NCBI RefSeq assembly: GCF_901933205.1
Contig: NC_044584.1
Span: forward strand, 11,821,001-11,885,000
Reading direction: 5' to 3'
Length of the DNA: 64,000 nt
Origin: Camarhynchus parvulus
Taxonomy: Eukaryota > Chordata > Aves > Passeriformes > Thraupidae
In this document: one piece after another, positions 35,928-63,220 of the stretch
Layout of the letters: every line of letters begins with the position of its first letter
Numbering within the stretch: the stretch's first letter is position 1
Program-made: the position numbers and the translations under genes
Notes under the pieces: model-generated
Seen by the model: only the letters and a program-made list of their open reading frames with translations
Told to the model about the DNA's origin: nothing
The model's database searches: none

Positions 35928-37664
35928 ATAGACACTGAGTTCCCATTTTCAGACATGAAGCTTTGTCTTAAGCAATGGATTGGAGTTGAGGACATGAACT
36001 GTTTCTCTCCATGGGCAAAGATGACTTAAAATGTCACCTTTGGGACCATTTGTTGTTAGGGGTGATGTTAAATTCAGCTAAAAACTACATAATTACTCAA
36101 CAAAAACCCCTTCAGACCAACAGCTGCCCTGCGCTGCCTGGCTCAGGAAGGCTCTCCAGGTGCAGGAGGGCTGGGGAATGCTCTCCAAGCCCCCGTGTTA
36201 GCCTGGAGAGTGCAGCACTGGAATGTGTTATGCAGGGAGCAAAGTGGACTGTGGCACTGAGGCTCAGATGAGGCAGAGCAGCATTTTCTGTCTATGGATT
36301 TGCTGCCAGGAGGTGATAAGAGGTCTCTGGGAGAGGTGCATTTGTGGCTGTGGTTTCTTTACTTCTGAGTGGTCCTGCCCAGATTTTCTCTCAGTGTTTG
36401 ACACAATCTTGGGCATACAACTGCTTTATATGCTACTCAACTACCATTAGCCTTCAAAAAGTCTCTGTTTTGTCTTCTTCATATTTGAACATGGGTCCTG
36501 AGGTGCCAAGGAGTTCAAGAGTGTCCCAGATGGTTGGAAAATTCTTTTGAGGATGCTCAGTTTTGCTCTGAGATGGCACATGCTGTGGGCTTTGTGATCT
36601 TGGCTCACTTTGTGCCTCTGCGGGAACAGCAAGCCCCAGCCTTCTGGTGCTGTGTGCTCATGTGAGGGGCTCTCTCACCAGAATGTGTCAGAAGCTGCCT
36701 TTTCATCTATTGTAATTTTGAACTTTCCTTTCCAGCTCAGTTTACCTGATTGTTTTCGGAAATGTGGGTTCACAGCCTGGAGCAGGTTAGGCTCTGCAGT
36801 CTGGCAGGAGTTTTTAAATTTGCCATTTATTCTGTGCTGGAGAGTTCCCTGTGATTGGTGTTTAGGACAGCCTCCTTTAGATAACATCTCATTTGCTCTT
36901 TTTGTGAGTGCCTGTGTCACTGACTTCAAGCATGCCTGGCAGACAGCACATTACAGCAAAGAAAAGATCTCTGTTTCAGAGCAGTCATCATTTCTGTGCT
37001 GTAGGGTAACACACTCCCCATCCCACACAGAGCCTGAACAAACATGCCTTATGCAGGGAACCCCGAGGAGCTGGAGGGATGGAATTGCAAATCTGGTGAC
37101 CTTGAAACAAGTGGCTGTTCATTGTCAATAGAAGATGCACAGGCCGGATACAGCCTTGGGACTGAGTGCACCCAGAGCACAGGACTCGCTCTCATGCCTG
37201 CCTTGAGGAAACTATCACAAAGGAACTGAGTAAACCTTTCAAGACAGTCCTGCCAAACCTGGGTGATCAAAACCTCATGACTAAGGCTCCCAAAATCACG
37301 AGATAAACTTTAATATGATCGTGCTGATGAATATAATAACGAGAATGGATTTGCCTTGTGCTGTGTAAGTCTCTAGCATGCACACTGATCAACTTCTAAG
37401 CTTTTTTTAAAGATGATGAACATTGCTTGAAACTGAAAGTCAGGAGTGTTGTGAAATGATGAAAGCACCTGAGCTGGAACATTGGAAAAAACCTTTTGCA
37501 CAAGAAGTTACCAAGTAATAGTGGCACAGTCAGAGATGTGTCAAGCTTCTCTCCTTTCTAGCACAGCCAATTACCAATGCCAAGGAGTCCAAAGAGTTGC
37601 TTTGTGACCTTACCATGCAGTGGGTATGTCTCCAGGGCCAAAACACAGGAGAACTTATCTTTCA

Positions 37665-40074
<2,410 letters not shown>

Positions 40075-40291
40075 CTCGGCAGGAAGCAGCGTGTAAGAGT
40101 AAAACCTCTTCATCTTTGTCACCAGGTCATCACTGGAAAAAGTGACATATTCCACAAATTTCCTGTTCAGGAGGAACCAGTCTGAGCCCCCATCCACGGT
40201 GATTCCTTCTGGGATCTTGCGGTCCCCCAGGCGCCACATGTGCGTGTCGCACTCCAGGAACAGCCGGTCCAGCCCCTGCTTTCTGATAAAT
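40075..40291 (-). CDS. XYLT1: XYLT1 exon 7 (217 bp), catalytic core with GGSDWF motif, residues about 457-529
   Basis: The translation begins [20 protein letters not shown] and includes [27 protein letters not shown] and [10 protein letters not shown]. In human numbering the Asp of GGSDWF is D494 (codon 40180-40182), which I recall as the proposed catalytic base in the XT1 crystal structure. The final Glu is E529 (40075-40077), another active-site residue. R481 (codon 40219-40221), a site mutated in human Desbuquois dysplasia type 2, is conserved. The acceptor is GCATTCCCCCAG ending at 40292. The donor is GTATGT at 40069-40074. One leading base completes Arg457, then 72 codons follow and the exon ends in phase 0. 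All catalytic features expected for this segment are intact. Confidence 0.96.
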
Positions 40292-52127
<11,836 letters not shown>

Positions 52128-54143
52128 TCACGGCATCCAGAGCCATTTATGGATTGATTCTTCTCATTTGGGGACCATTCTCAGATTCTGAAGGAGGTGG
52201 TTCCAAAAAAAACTTCCATCCTGCTGCTAAACTTCAGCGACCCCCTCTGCTCAGGAAAGCATACTTGGAAGGAAGCACAGATTTATTACACCTTTACAAA
52301 CTTCTTATCAACCCTTGGCAGGTATTTTAAGCACTATAACAGAGTGTGCATGAAGTAACACTGCTCAACACTTCTTAAGTATGAAAATCCAGCTGCAAGA
52401 TGACTGCACTGATAGTTCCATTTTACATGCTTTGCTAGATATTTCCTAGGGAGTTTGGTTCAGTATCTATTGGCATTTACTTGCTTTCATTGTGTAACAG
52501 AGAAGAGGCCAAGGTTAGAATGCATGACACAGAGAATTTTGATGTCAAAAAGGCAGTATAATCAACAGGAACAAAGGAATTTAGAAGGTTAATTCCAATT
52601 AGAATGACAGGCAATCTGACACCAGCATTTTCAAAATTTCAGCTGACATGTCCAAGAATGTATTTACACTTGACAGCTTTTGTGGTCTGTTCTTTCTTTA
52701 ACAATAGAGCAAAAATGTTCTCTATTTATCTAGGTCAGCATATTTAGGAAAACTGAATAAATCACATTAAAAAGATCTTAATCTCCTGAATTGCATTTGA
52801 ATCCACAACCTTATGGATACAACACCATTTAAGCAATAGTCTGTAATGAAGTTGGTAGCAGGAAGACTCAAGATAAAAGAGATGTCAATACTATGGTATC
52901 TTGAAAACATTTCATTATTATAAACCATAGAAAACCAAGTTAAACCTGAATGTGTTTAACTGTACAAAATGTGTTTAACTTCTGGGGTCAGGCTGCAACA
53001 ACCTGGAAATGTTATCAGCCAAGTAAACTATTTTCATAATCTCATTGATATTATCTAGACCAAATGAATTATCTGTCAAGCAAGCATCCTGACAGACAGG
53101 GCCCTGAGATCCTCCTCCTTTACTCCCTATGTGAGCTGCAACACTTCCCGGGGTCAGACTCTGCATCTCAATTTGGCAAACTCAGAAACTGCTTTCTGTA
53201 TAGTAAGCTGTGCAGATTTTCACATTTGCTGCTCCAGTGACTCTCCATCTTACTGGGATGAATAGGCATTTAGTGAATTTACTTAGCAATGCTTCCACAT
53301 GAAATGGTTTCAATGGCTGACATCTTCGGGTGACTTTCTAGGCAAAAGCTGGCATGCAAAGATGATCTTTAGAAATATAATCAAGTTTGGAAGTGCTTGA
53401 GCTTTAATTTCCTTACAGGATAAAAATCAAATCAACCAAAGTAACAATCCACACCACTCAATAAAACATCATCCTTTCTAGATTGCTCACCAACCTGTAT
53501 TTTGCTATTCAGCAGTACTCTACCAAGTGTATCAGGACTTGGGGCTGCCACACAAACTTCTCATTGCTTCTCTCTCAGCTTTTAAGTAATTCTTATAAAT
53601 GTCCAAATGATGCTTAGCTCTCAAAGGAATCAATAATTGACCTTTTCTCTCTTCTTGAGAACACTGGAGGTATCTTGGTCCTACTTTGAATATTTTTAAT
53701 TTTTTGTTTTAAAGAACTTATACAGAGTTTTACTCCTTATCAATTAATGTGCTTCATTTCATGTGTTGACAACATGGAACTAAAACATCATAGTTCCATT
53801 TGGTAACACTTTCTAGTTAATTGACATTTAGATTTATGCAGTCAACCAATTCTATGCTCAGCATGGCACCACACTGAATTTCTATTAAGCTTTCATTCAA
53901 AGTGCTCCTTCTGGCCCAACATGATGAGGATGCTGCACATCCCCTCTGACTTATTCCATCAGAAGACATTAAAGAGAAAATCAAAGGTATTGAACACACC
54001 ATCGATGTTTGTGCATTTGTTGAAATCCTCCTCACCTTTCAGAAACCTTTGCCTTGAGGGGCAGATTTCCTAAATGCCTCTGGCACAGATTGCTGCCACA
54101 CCTCTTCACATTCAGCAGCAGCAGAGTCCATACCACGGCAGTT

Positions 54144-54490
54144 CCTCTGGCACCGGCTCTTTCCAGTACCTCTGGCACCAACATTTCCAGTACCTCTGGC
54201 ACCAACATTTCCAGTGCCTCTGGCACCAACATTTCCAGTGCCTCTGGCACCAAATTTCGTGCTCTGGACCGGCTCTTTCCAGTATCTGGCAACAACATTT
54301 CCAGTGCCTCTGGCACCGGCTCTTTCCAGTACCTCTGGCACCAACATTTCCAGTACCTCTGGCACCGGCTCTTTCCAGTACCTCTGGCACCAACATTTCC
54401 AGTACCTCTGGCACCAACATTTCCAGTGCCTCTGGCACCAACATTTCCAGTGCCTCTGGCACCAGCTCTTTCCAGTGCCTCTGGCACTCC
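54144..54490. repeat. Minisatellite, about 14 copies of a 24/25-bp unit
   Basis: Copies begin with CCTCTGGCACC at 54144, 54169, 54193, 54217, 54241, 54307, 54332, 54356, 54381, 54405, 54429, 54453 and 54478. A degraded unit covers 54241-54306. There are two subtypes: a 24-bp form with AACATTTCCAGT and a 25-bp form with GGCTCTTTCCAGT. The order is 25, 24, 24, 24, degraded, 24, 25, 24, 25, 24, 24, 24, 25-like, partial, which suggests block duplication. Because 24 is a multiple of three and the unit lacks stops, long open frames appear on both strands, such as 54032-54544 minus. They are repeat artefacts, not genes. Confidence 0.95.
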
Positions 54491-57400
54491 TTTGGACAAG
54501 GACTGGACACGTGGGCCTGCTTTTTCTCTAAGTAAGGCAATCAAAAGCTGAGATTTTCAGTTGAAGACATCACTGGGAGCAACAGCAACTCCACACTGCC
54601 AAATTAAATTCTGCCGGAGCTCCACAAATTTCAGGGATAATTCACTGAGCGTAAATTTGGCACCAAATCTTTTACTAACTATCACGGTAAAATAGAAAGT
54701 AACAAGTGCAACAGAGCCTTCCTAAGAAGGAAATAAAGTCATGTGGAGAGGGCGGGTAGTTCATGCTACTGATTAAAAATACACTGATATTACATATCAC
54801 ATTCCTATCAGCTTCCCCAATGTAACACAGCACACAGAGTGAGAAAAAAGCCCTTCTGCAGGTGGTGCCTGAGGCTGGACCTGATGGATGCATCCACACA
54901 GCTCTCACTTCTATTTCCTTTTGCTATTAAACTCACTTGGAGGGCAAGGCACCAGGGAGAAGGATTAGTCAGCTGGTTACCTGTATCACTGGCAGGGAGG
55001 AGGATGGTGTGAGTGTAGAGAGGCTGAGAGAAAATGGGCATGTCAGGTGTGCAGCACACAGGGAGAAATGCAAAATGAATCCTCCAGTGAACTCCAAGAG
55101 TGGAGAAAGCCTGTGTGTGTGTGTGAGGGCTGCCATGAGAAGATGACAAGTGAAGAAGGGTGATGTGAAACAAAGCATGTTTGAGTTCACTGGTGCAGAT
55201 TTGGTGCCCAGCAAGGGTAGGTGTGCCAGCTGGGATGGCACATCTTCCCCAGAGCCCTGCTGGGGTCACCTTGGTGAGGTGCTACAGCTCCCCTCCTGCA
55301 GCAGGGCTGGCAGGGGCACTGTGCCCAGCTGCTGGGAGCCACTCAGCCAAGCTCAGCCAAGCCTGCAGGGCTGGGCTCAGGGAGGGCAGCACTCACATGG
55401 GCAGGCAGTGAGGCTGCGAAAGGGACTCAGCCCCTGGCACTGCTCAGCTGGGGATGTGGCTGAGCCCCTGGGCTGGGACCCTGCTTGGGGCTAGGTCAAG
55501 ATTAGAGTTACAGGTCTAAGGGAGAGAAAAAGGTGAATCTTATATCCAGAAGGAAATCCAGAAGATATTGCCAAAGCAAAGCAAAGTCTGCTACCAGGGT
55601 TTCTTCATGAGCAGCCCCTGGCCTGGGACTGAGGTGTCCCAGGGGGTGAGCAGGCAAACCAGGCACTCAGTAAGCACATGCTGAGCATGGCAATAATTTC
55701 AGAATATGGCCTATACACTGGGGACTGAAATGAACAACTGGAAGAGAAGCAGTGACTTTGTGTTTGCATTGTCTGAGCACACTGGAGATCTGTGCAGAGC
55801 AGTCCCTGCACACAACCACGGCCAGACCCTGTGGGCAAGAGGCAGTGCTGGTCTTGCTGGTTTTAAGCAAACCCTCCAACCCTAGTGACTAATCCAAGCA
55901 AAGAGCAGAGATGCCCTCAGTCTGCAGCTGTGAAAACAGATTAGGAAAGCCTTTGGAGAATTTGAGAAAAGGAAATCAAGATATTATTACTTTTGGAGGA
56001 TAGTGATGGCTAATAGAAATGTTCTGATTCAGCAAGGTACTTTAACACATGGGCAACTTGAAGGATGTAGGGAATAGCAGGCACCTCAATGGGATTATTA
56101 ATATGTCAAAACCTATGCAAGTTAATTACAATTTGGCTAAGTCAGATCAAAAGTTCAGAATCTTTTGGCAGCACATAGGTATGGAAACAAGATGGTTTGA
56201 TTCTGTGTAGGAATCAGACGAAGGAAAGAGAACTGCTCTCAGTTTATTAATTATTCATCTAGATTAACTTAGGGCTATCTAATGGCAAGTCTGCTGGCTG
56301 CTTCACAGGAGGAGTTAGCGCAGGAAGGGGATTAGCCCTGGCCATGGTGAGCAGTGGTGGCAGCAAACACAGCAGTAGCTCTGCCTGGTGAGGGGTGCTG
56401 GAGAAGCAGGTAAGGATTACAAAAGCAGCTGAACACTCAAAAAAAGAAACACAAAGGCAAAAGTGTTTGGGAGAATAAGGCAAGGAGGCTAATGTGGTTT
56501 GAAGCAGCAATGAAGGGCCTCTGATGCAGGGATGATGAAGGCAAACATACACTCAGAAGAGATAAATCAAAACTGTTACAAGTTCTCCCAGTGCCCAAAG
56601 CTTTGGTGTTTCCACTCGTTCCTGCCTGACTCATGCCCACAGTTTCCTTTCCCAGGACTCTGTGACTGTGTGAAAGCACAGCCCTACAGAGCCCAGACCT
56701 ACAGCAACCCCAGCAGCTCTTTGCCAAGAAACTGCTTCTACAGAAGGAAAAAAACCTGTAATTGTGGTGCAAACTCACCTATTCAGAGTTAAGCATGATA
56801 TTAATGGTTAGTATGGCTAAACACATTAAAAAATGCAGATGTGCACACAAGAGCCTGAAAGTGGAAGAACTGAACACCTTAAATTCTGCTACCTTCTTTT
56901 CAATAAGTTCTTACAATGATACTTAAGCTCCCTGATTCCAGGAAGTTATTAATTTCATATTCATTAAGCCAGTATTGTAGAGTGTTAGGGCGTGCCATCA
57001 CCACCAAGCCCTGTGGCAGGAGAGCTCCTTCAGCAGAGCTCCTCACCTGGCTGCTCCTGGCCTGGGCTATCCCTCTCCCTCTCACCCAGGGAGTGCCTGT
57101 GCTCAGCCTGGCTGCCCAGGTCCTGCAGCACTGCAGGGCACAGAGGAGCTGGGGAGGAAGGAGAGCAGCCCAGGAGACAGGGAAGGGCTTTTGCCAATTG
57201 CTGCACACACCTGCACAGCACCCAGTGCACTCTGAAAGCTTCTGCTGGGGCACAGCAGCACCCAGGGCATCTCCCACTCCAGAAAGGGATCCTGACCTGC
57301 TCTGGTCCCTCCACCAGGCCAGTTTGCACACATGTGGGCAGGGCATGTCCCCCTACAAAAGGATGCAGCAGACAAATGATTTAACAGAAAAAAGCAAATA

Positions 57401-58794
57401 CCTAAAACCCTCCTCCTGGAACACTTACAGCAGGATGATCAACCCCGCAAATGCAGCATGAGAAGAATGTGGGAAAAGGTTTGCAGGGTTCAGCTTTCAG
57501 AGCCTGGATAGACAGCCTGCCCCTCTAACTGGTGCTCCCAAGTCCTCCTGCCTCTCCAAAGCCAATTTAGCACAAGGGGAGGCTCAGCAGAGCCTGACCC
57601 AGGCTGAAGTCAGAAAAAAAAACCCCAACAAAGTCTGGCATCTAAAAATGCAAGGAAAGGGGAAGGCTATACTTAGCCTTTGCTATCCATCACAGAACAA
57701 ATATTAGCATGGCAGGCTTTTCTCAGCAAAGCTGATTCCTGGAACAACAGCCATTCGTAAAACAAACCATAAAAATGAGAACAGTAGATATGATTTCAGA
57801 GGCCAACTGCACGAGGAAGGCTCTGGGTGACAGTTAATATCTCTGCTTTTACAACAGTGTTGTCTCAAATGGTTTGTTTCGTCTTTCAAGTCAGGTTTAA
57901 CAGAGGAACAAGATAATGGAAGAAAACTATTGTCTCAGCAGCTCAGCAGCTGGAGTACTTGGACATCAGAGCTGGGCTGGGAATTCACACCTGAGTATTT
58001 CAAAGTGTCAGCCTCCTGCATTTGGGTGCTGCAGGCACTGATCACTCATCACAAGGGATGAGCTCCTCTCCTGCAGCCCTGCCAGTGCTGTGTGATGCTC
58101 AAGACATTCTATTAGCAATACACTCATCTTGGCTGTGCTTTCAATTACTGCTTCCCATTCAACCACTCTCTGTTTCCTATGGAAAAGAAAAGAACTCACA
58201 TAGTCAAAAAAGAGTGGAAGTCTTTTTTGGATGGCACACTGCTGAATAAACCTCTTCTAGTGAGAGTACATAAATGCCTGGGTACAAAGGAGATCTGCTG
58301 AGAGAAAATAGAATATACTGCATCGTCTGCTTGCTGAGCCACTCCACAACCTATTTTCTATAAATTCAAGGCTTCAGATGGTATTTATAAAATAAATAAA
58401 TAAGCCCACTGCTGAGAAGCAGCAGCACATGCTTAAATGAAAATCCTAAAGAGACCATATAAGAGAATTCCACCAAGGATTAATGAACAAATGTGATTAA
58501 AACTATCTACAGCTTTGGACTGCTGCCAAAATGCTGCCAGCAGTGTTTGATATGTAAATGCTTAAAACATTTGCTGTGTGTGCTGCCGTTGATGCAAAGC
58601 CTCTACAGAGAGTTTCTCCATCTAATTAGAGATATTGGTTTAGCAAACTTTGGAGTCTATAAAACCCTCAATGTCTCATTATTCTTTTAAAATACAATAT
58701 TCATTTGTTTGGAATGTTTTCCAGTTATATCCCATGAAACCCTGAAAGGCCCTTGGCTAATGAAAAACTGCAGCCCAGTATCAGCTGATAAACC

Positions 58795-58880
58795 CTACAG
58801 CTTTTATGATAATAAAATTCTCACCACACGCACTCATTAAAACTTTGTAACGTCGCTTTTGACTTTCTTTAAATATTCAC
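58795..58880. other. Candidate conserved element in intron 5
   Basis: AT-rich unique DNA retains CpGs (CACACGCACTCATTAAAAC and TTTGTAACGTCGC) and has ATGATAATAAAA and CATTAAAA cores. The combination is unusual for neutral avian intron. Composition-based only. Confidence 0.22.
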
Positions 58881-60329
58881 TGGGAAAAAAGTAAATGACT
58901 CAACTTCCAATTATTTTATAGCATGATTTCAACACAGGCATTTAAAATCTCCAGGACCTTATCAAATACACCCTACAGTGGTGCAATCACTGTGTCTCCA
59001 ATCTGGTGAAGCCCTGAACAGTAAGTGCTGAACTGTAGCACACTTGGAGCTCTCCCAAAATGATGCAACTTTCCCACTGTATTGTCATAAATTACTTCAT
59101 GGGTCAGGGCCCACATGTCCACGTGTCCAGAAGCAGAATGTGCGAGGATTACACACAAGGTCAAGAGCTGAGAGCTGTCCTTAAACTCATCTTTGATCTC
59201 TTAGGGTCACAAATACATTCATTAAGGAGACTTTTCCAGGCAGGCCAATCCAGTCATAACTCAGATTGTCCATCTCCTCCACAGATATATCACCAAGTCA
59301 CCAATGTTTAACTCACTGCTGTTTATGAAACATTTTTACAAAATGCCCTCAGTCCCAGGAGTACCTTTGAATTGATCCTAGGAATTAATTTGTCTGTGAC
59401 AATGACATTTTCTCAGCATCCCTGCTGCTGCAGTAAAAAGTAAATAAGAAAAACACTACTCTGTAATACCATTTCATATGCAGCCCTTTTTCTCTGATTT
59501 TAAAGCCACCATAAGCTGCAAGTTACTATATTTTAGAGTAAAACTACAAAATACATTAAGGTAGTTTTCCTTTCATAAATCTAATTGTATGCAATTGCTA
59601 AGTCTAGATTATTTGTATGCTTAACAACAACAAATGCACTGAAAAATACTTGAAAAACAAAAGCTTCTGAAGTACCTTCCAAATGTGCAACTGTGTAAGA
59701 CCTGGTAGATATGAAAATAATCACAGCAAATTGGCTACGTGCAGGATGACTTATTCCCTACATAACCTGGTATTGATGCATGCAGATCAGAAGTATTTTG
59801 CTAGAAAGGAAGGGAATGTTTCATTCTGATTTGTTAAACAATTTTCTATTTATTTAAGTTTATGAACCATCAGCATATCACTGCCATTATTTATTTTTTC
59901 ATCTTGCTAGCCCAGAATTTGTGTGCCTGACAGATAGCCTTTGCTAGAAAGGGCTATAAATGCCTATTTCAAATAAATATTTTTAAGTAAAGGCAGAGAT
60001 GTGTGTCTAACTTAGATAAGGGCTAGAAAACTTGTTAAAGGTACATACTGTAGTAAAGCAAAATTCCTCTCCCACCATACTCACAAGAGATGTCAGTTTA
60101 GTTGAACTGCATTTCTGAAAAAAATGCTCATTTTTATCAGTGCTGGCAAAAACTGTTTATCAAGCCTTGCTGGCATTCCCATTATTCAAATTTGGAAATT
60201 AAAATAATGCAAATCAGTGCAGAAAAAATACAGCAACGTGGGGTTTAGACTCTTCAACTTACACTCTGACCTAAAATGCTTAGCATTCTTAGAATCACAT
60301 GCTTACTCAGCATTATGTCAGCTCCAAAC

Positions 60330-60440
60330 ATAGAATCACAGAAATGCTTAATTTGAAAAAGACCTTTAAGATCATCAAATCCAGCTCTGCCAAGCCCATC
60401 ACTAAAACAGATCCCCCAGTGCCACTCCCCCAAGCTTAGG
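60330..60440 (-). mobile_element. CR1-type LINE 3'-end fragment
   Basis: ATAGAATCACAGAAATGC followed by GACCTTTAAGATCATCAAAT, TCCAGCTCTGCCAAGCCC and a CCCAGTGCCACTC segment matches the 3'-terminal region of avian CR1 elements, read as their reverse complement. The element therefore lies on the minus strand with its 3' end near 60330. Only about 110 bp is recognisable. The upstream part is truncated, as usual for CR1, and the copy is diverged, so it is old. No reading frame remains. Confidence 0.8.
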
Positions 60441-61010
60441 TGCCAGCCTTGAATAAAGCAGATTTCCTTTTGGCAGTGCTGCAGTCACGTTCACAAGCAG
60501 ATTTTTGTTTCACAATTCACAAGTTCAGGGGCTTGTGAAAGCTGTTTAAGAGAGAGAACTGCCACATCTGCCTCCTTCCCAAATGAATGATAGAATGGAG
60601 GAGAAGCAGCAGTGCAGGCAGGGGCAGTGAGCCTGCCCACACTGGAAGAGCTCCTGGTCACTTGTCACCCGCAGGCAGATGGGCTCACACAGAGCACAGT
60701 GAGGCCAAGGCTCCCCTCAATCACTGGAGCTGACCTTCCACCAACAGCTGCCACTGACACTTCAGTCAGCAGCTTTCCAAGGTAGCTGTGCTCAGGGTAA
60801 ATGGAAAGAATTGTGGTTTTCATGGTAAAAAGGCACCAATTTGGTGGACGACACCAACAAGTCCAAATGCGAATGTTTTTAACCTTTTTCTATTAAGAGT
60901 GTAAGGACTGACTGAATGCAGAGTGTGGAGCTAATGAACACAAACTACCTGCTGACAGTTTGGCACAGAACGGCTGTTTTAATATCACATTGTCAAAGGT
61001 CTATCACATT

Positions 61011-61085
61011 TTTGATTTCCATCAATAAGGAAGTTGAGTGTTGACGTAAATGATCATTTTGATGGACAGTGAGCAGGAAGCAGCC
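61011..61085. other. Candidate conserved element in intron 5
   Basis: A short unique stretch has TTGATTTCCATCAATAAGG (an imperfect inverted repeat with a CCATCAAT core) and GTTGACGTAAATGATC, which contains a TGACGTAA CREB/ATF-like site. No repeat or coding sense is seen. Confidence 0.2.
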
Positions 61086-62599
61086 ATGCACCTGAAGAGG
61101 TTACCTACACACACTGCTATTTACATTGAGACACATGTCTAAAGAGGATTCATGCCCAGAATTTCTAAATTTATTGAGGTTATTTACTTAGTTTTAATCC
61201 TGTAAGGAAAAAAAAAACAATCTCCCTTTTCAGCATTTTTCTATTTAAAAACTTTTGTGACAATAAGGGCTTTCTCTCACTAGAAAATAACCTATGGAGT
61301 GGCAGAAACATTGGAAAATCCCCTTTCTGCCCAAAGTGCATCTTTGAAGAAAGCAGTACACAAAATACCCATATTTTGTTCCTTAAAATATTTTTAGTAC
61401 CTTCAATAGTGAGACAAGTTCCCTCTTGCAGATCCTTTAATCAATGAAAAAAATATGTTTTTTCTATCCTCTTTCCTACTGATAAGCACTATGCAAAGGA
61501 CTTTATTCTGTTTTCATATCTGTAATTCTCCACAATCAGTGCAGTGCACTCAGTTTATTCTCGTGTAAGCCAGAGCATGAACTCAGCTCTGTGTTCCTGG
61601 AATAGGCAGTGGGAAATCATAACAAAGGGTTTGTGGTGTTTCCCAGTTTAGAGGCTGTGAAAAGGTGTTGTTCCATGGTAATAGATGAACATCAGCACTG
61701 TCTTCCTCTCACTCTGAGAGGTGCTCTGTCTTTCCCTGCCTTGTCTCACAGTAGGCAATTCTCCATAGGAAAACTCCCCACGGAACCATTTCTTTCCATA
61801 AGGCCCATCCATTGTGTCAGAGTGGCAGCAAATGTAACTGCTGCCAATCACTACAGGACTTCCAAAGCTGCTGAAGAGTATTTGCCAGGATAATTTGCTT
61901 TTCACAAAGTTGCCTTTGCCTGTTATTATAACAACCAACCATTCCATTTCCAGTCACTGCCTCAGTGCAGGGATCAGGATAGAGAATTCCCACATTTAAC
62001 TGCCAGGAACTCTTGGTGGGCCATGGCCCTATGGATGCCAGGATGTCACTTGTGAGGATGCTGCACTACAAAGAGTTAAGACAGACAAGATTATCCTATC
62101 TCACAAAAACATCTGAGTTCACTTAATATCTGCTGGAAAGCATCTGAAAAAAGAGAGTACTGAAATACTTGACTAACCAGCTGCTAATACCCAAGGATAT
62201 TTAATTATTAAAAGTAAACATGATATAATTTTAGCTTTATAAAAGCACTGGGATTTTATTTAGTACAGAATGATGCTCACTGCTTTGTATTTTTCCAGTG
62301 TTTCTCTGCTGCTGCATATTCATGTAGAACCTCATCTGCCTACACGATACATCCCATTTTGATGAAAACAATAATCACTGATTAAATAAGCAAGTGGAGT
62401 GAGCTTCAGAAATGATCAAGTTCATTACTCAAATTAGTGAGACTTTGTATAAAAAGAAAAAAAATCTAGATATTGGGCTGAATAGGAGCTTTTTGTTTGT
62501 TTATACCGTGATATTTTACATTGCATGGTTTACATTCAGCAGTTTTTTTCACCATCTCTAAAATTAAATTATCAAGAGTTTTGTGCAAAAAGAGAAATT

Positions 62600-62755
62600 A
62601 AAATTAAATATGATTTAAAGCAACCATTCACTTTATCCAATTCACACATTCCCACGTGCATCTGAAATTTCATTTGTACAAGTCAATACGAAAAACAATT
62701 TGCTAATTGCTGAAAAATGGTTTGATAGTTGTTGAGCAATTATAATTAAAAATGC
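62600..62755. other. Candidate conserved element in intron 5
   Basis: An AT-rich unique block has several ATTA/TAAT cores (TTGCTAATTGCTG, CAATTATAATTAAAAATG), a CACGTG E-box in CCCACGTGCATC and a CpG in CAATACGAAAA. Composition-based suggestion of regulatory DNA. Confidence 0.22.
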
Positions 62756-63220
62756 TCAGTTTCTTCCAAGAAAGTGGGAAGAAAGAAACCTTCTTCACCC
62801 TGGTTCTCATGGCAGAGTTCTGCCTGGTGGGGTCTGTCAGTCTGGGGGTGCAGTCCTGCTGTCCTGCCACAGCAGAGACCCTGCAGTACCCCGGGCCAGT
62901 TCCATGGCAGGCATGGATCTACTCAGCACATCCAACTTGGATTTAAAGTCCACCATGTGAGCTGTGTGTGCCTCCATCAGCTGCAACACTCCTGCAGCTC
63001 AAGACTCATGAGATATCTTTGCTTTTCTGGATTTTAGGGCGCCACTTTCCCAGCTTTAATGTCAAATGTTGGTAATTTCTCAGTTTTTGGGACATAACTT
63101 GCTCCCTCAGACAGCGGTGATTCACCCTGACACCCCACCTTTCCCCTCAGTCACACCAGAGCCATTCCTGCCCTGCCCAGCAGACTCCCAGAGCCAGCAG
63201 GAGCCCACAGCCACCAGGGA

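Noticed and set aside
36610..37131. 173-residue plus-strand open frame in intron 8
   Set aside because: Antisense to XYLT1, no domain and no splice sites seen. Considered chance.
54144..54490. CRISPR-like regular repeat spacing
   Set aside because: Units abut directly with no unique spacers, and the genome is a vertebrate one. It is a minisatellite.
54032..54551. Long overlapping open frames on both strands (up to 170 residues) encoding repetitive peptides
   Set aside because: They are produced by the 24-bp minisatellite, whose unit has no stop codon in several frames. There are no splice signals, domain or composition typical of a protein.
56900..57461. Overlapping 148- and 181-residue frames on opposite strands
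   Set aside because: They lie in a GC-rich intronic patch where stop codons are scarce. The translations show no family features.
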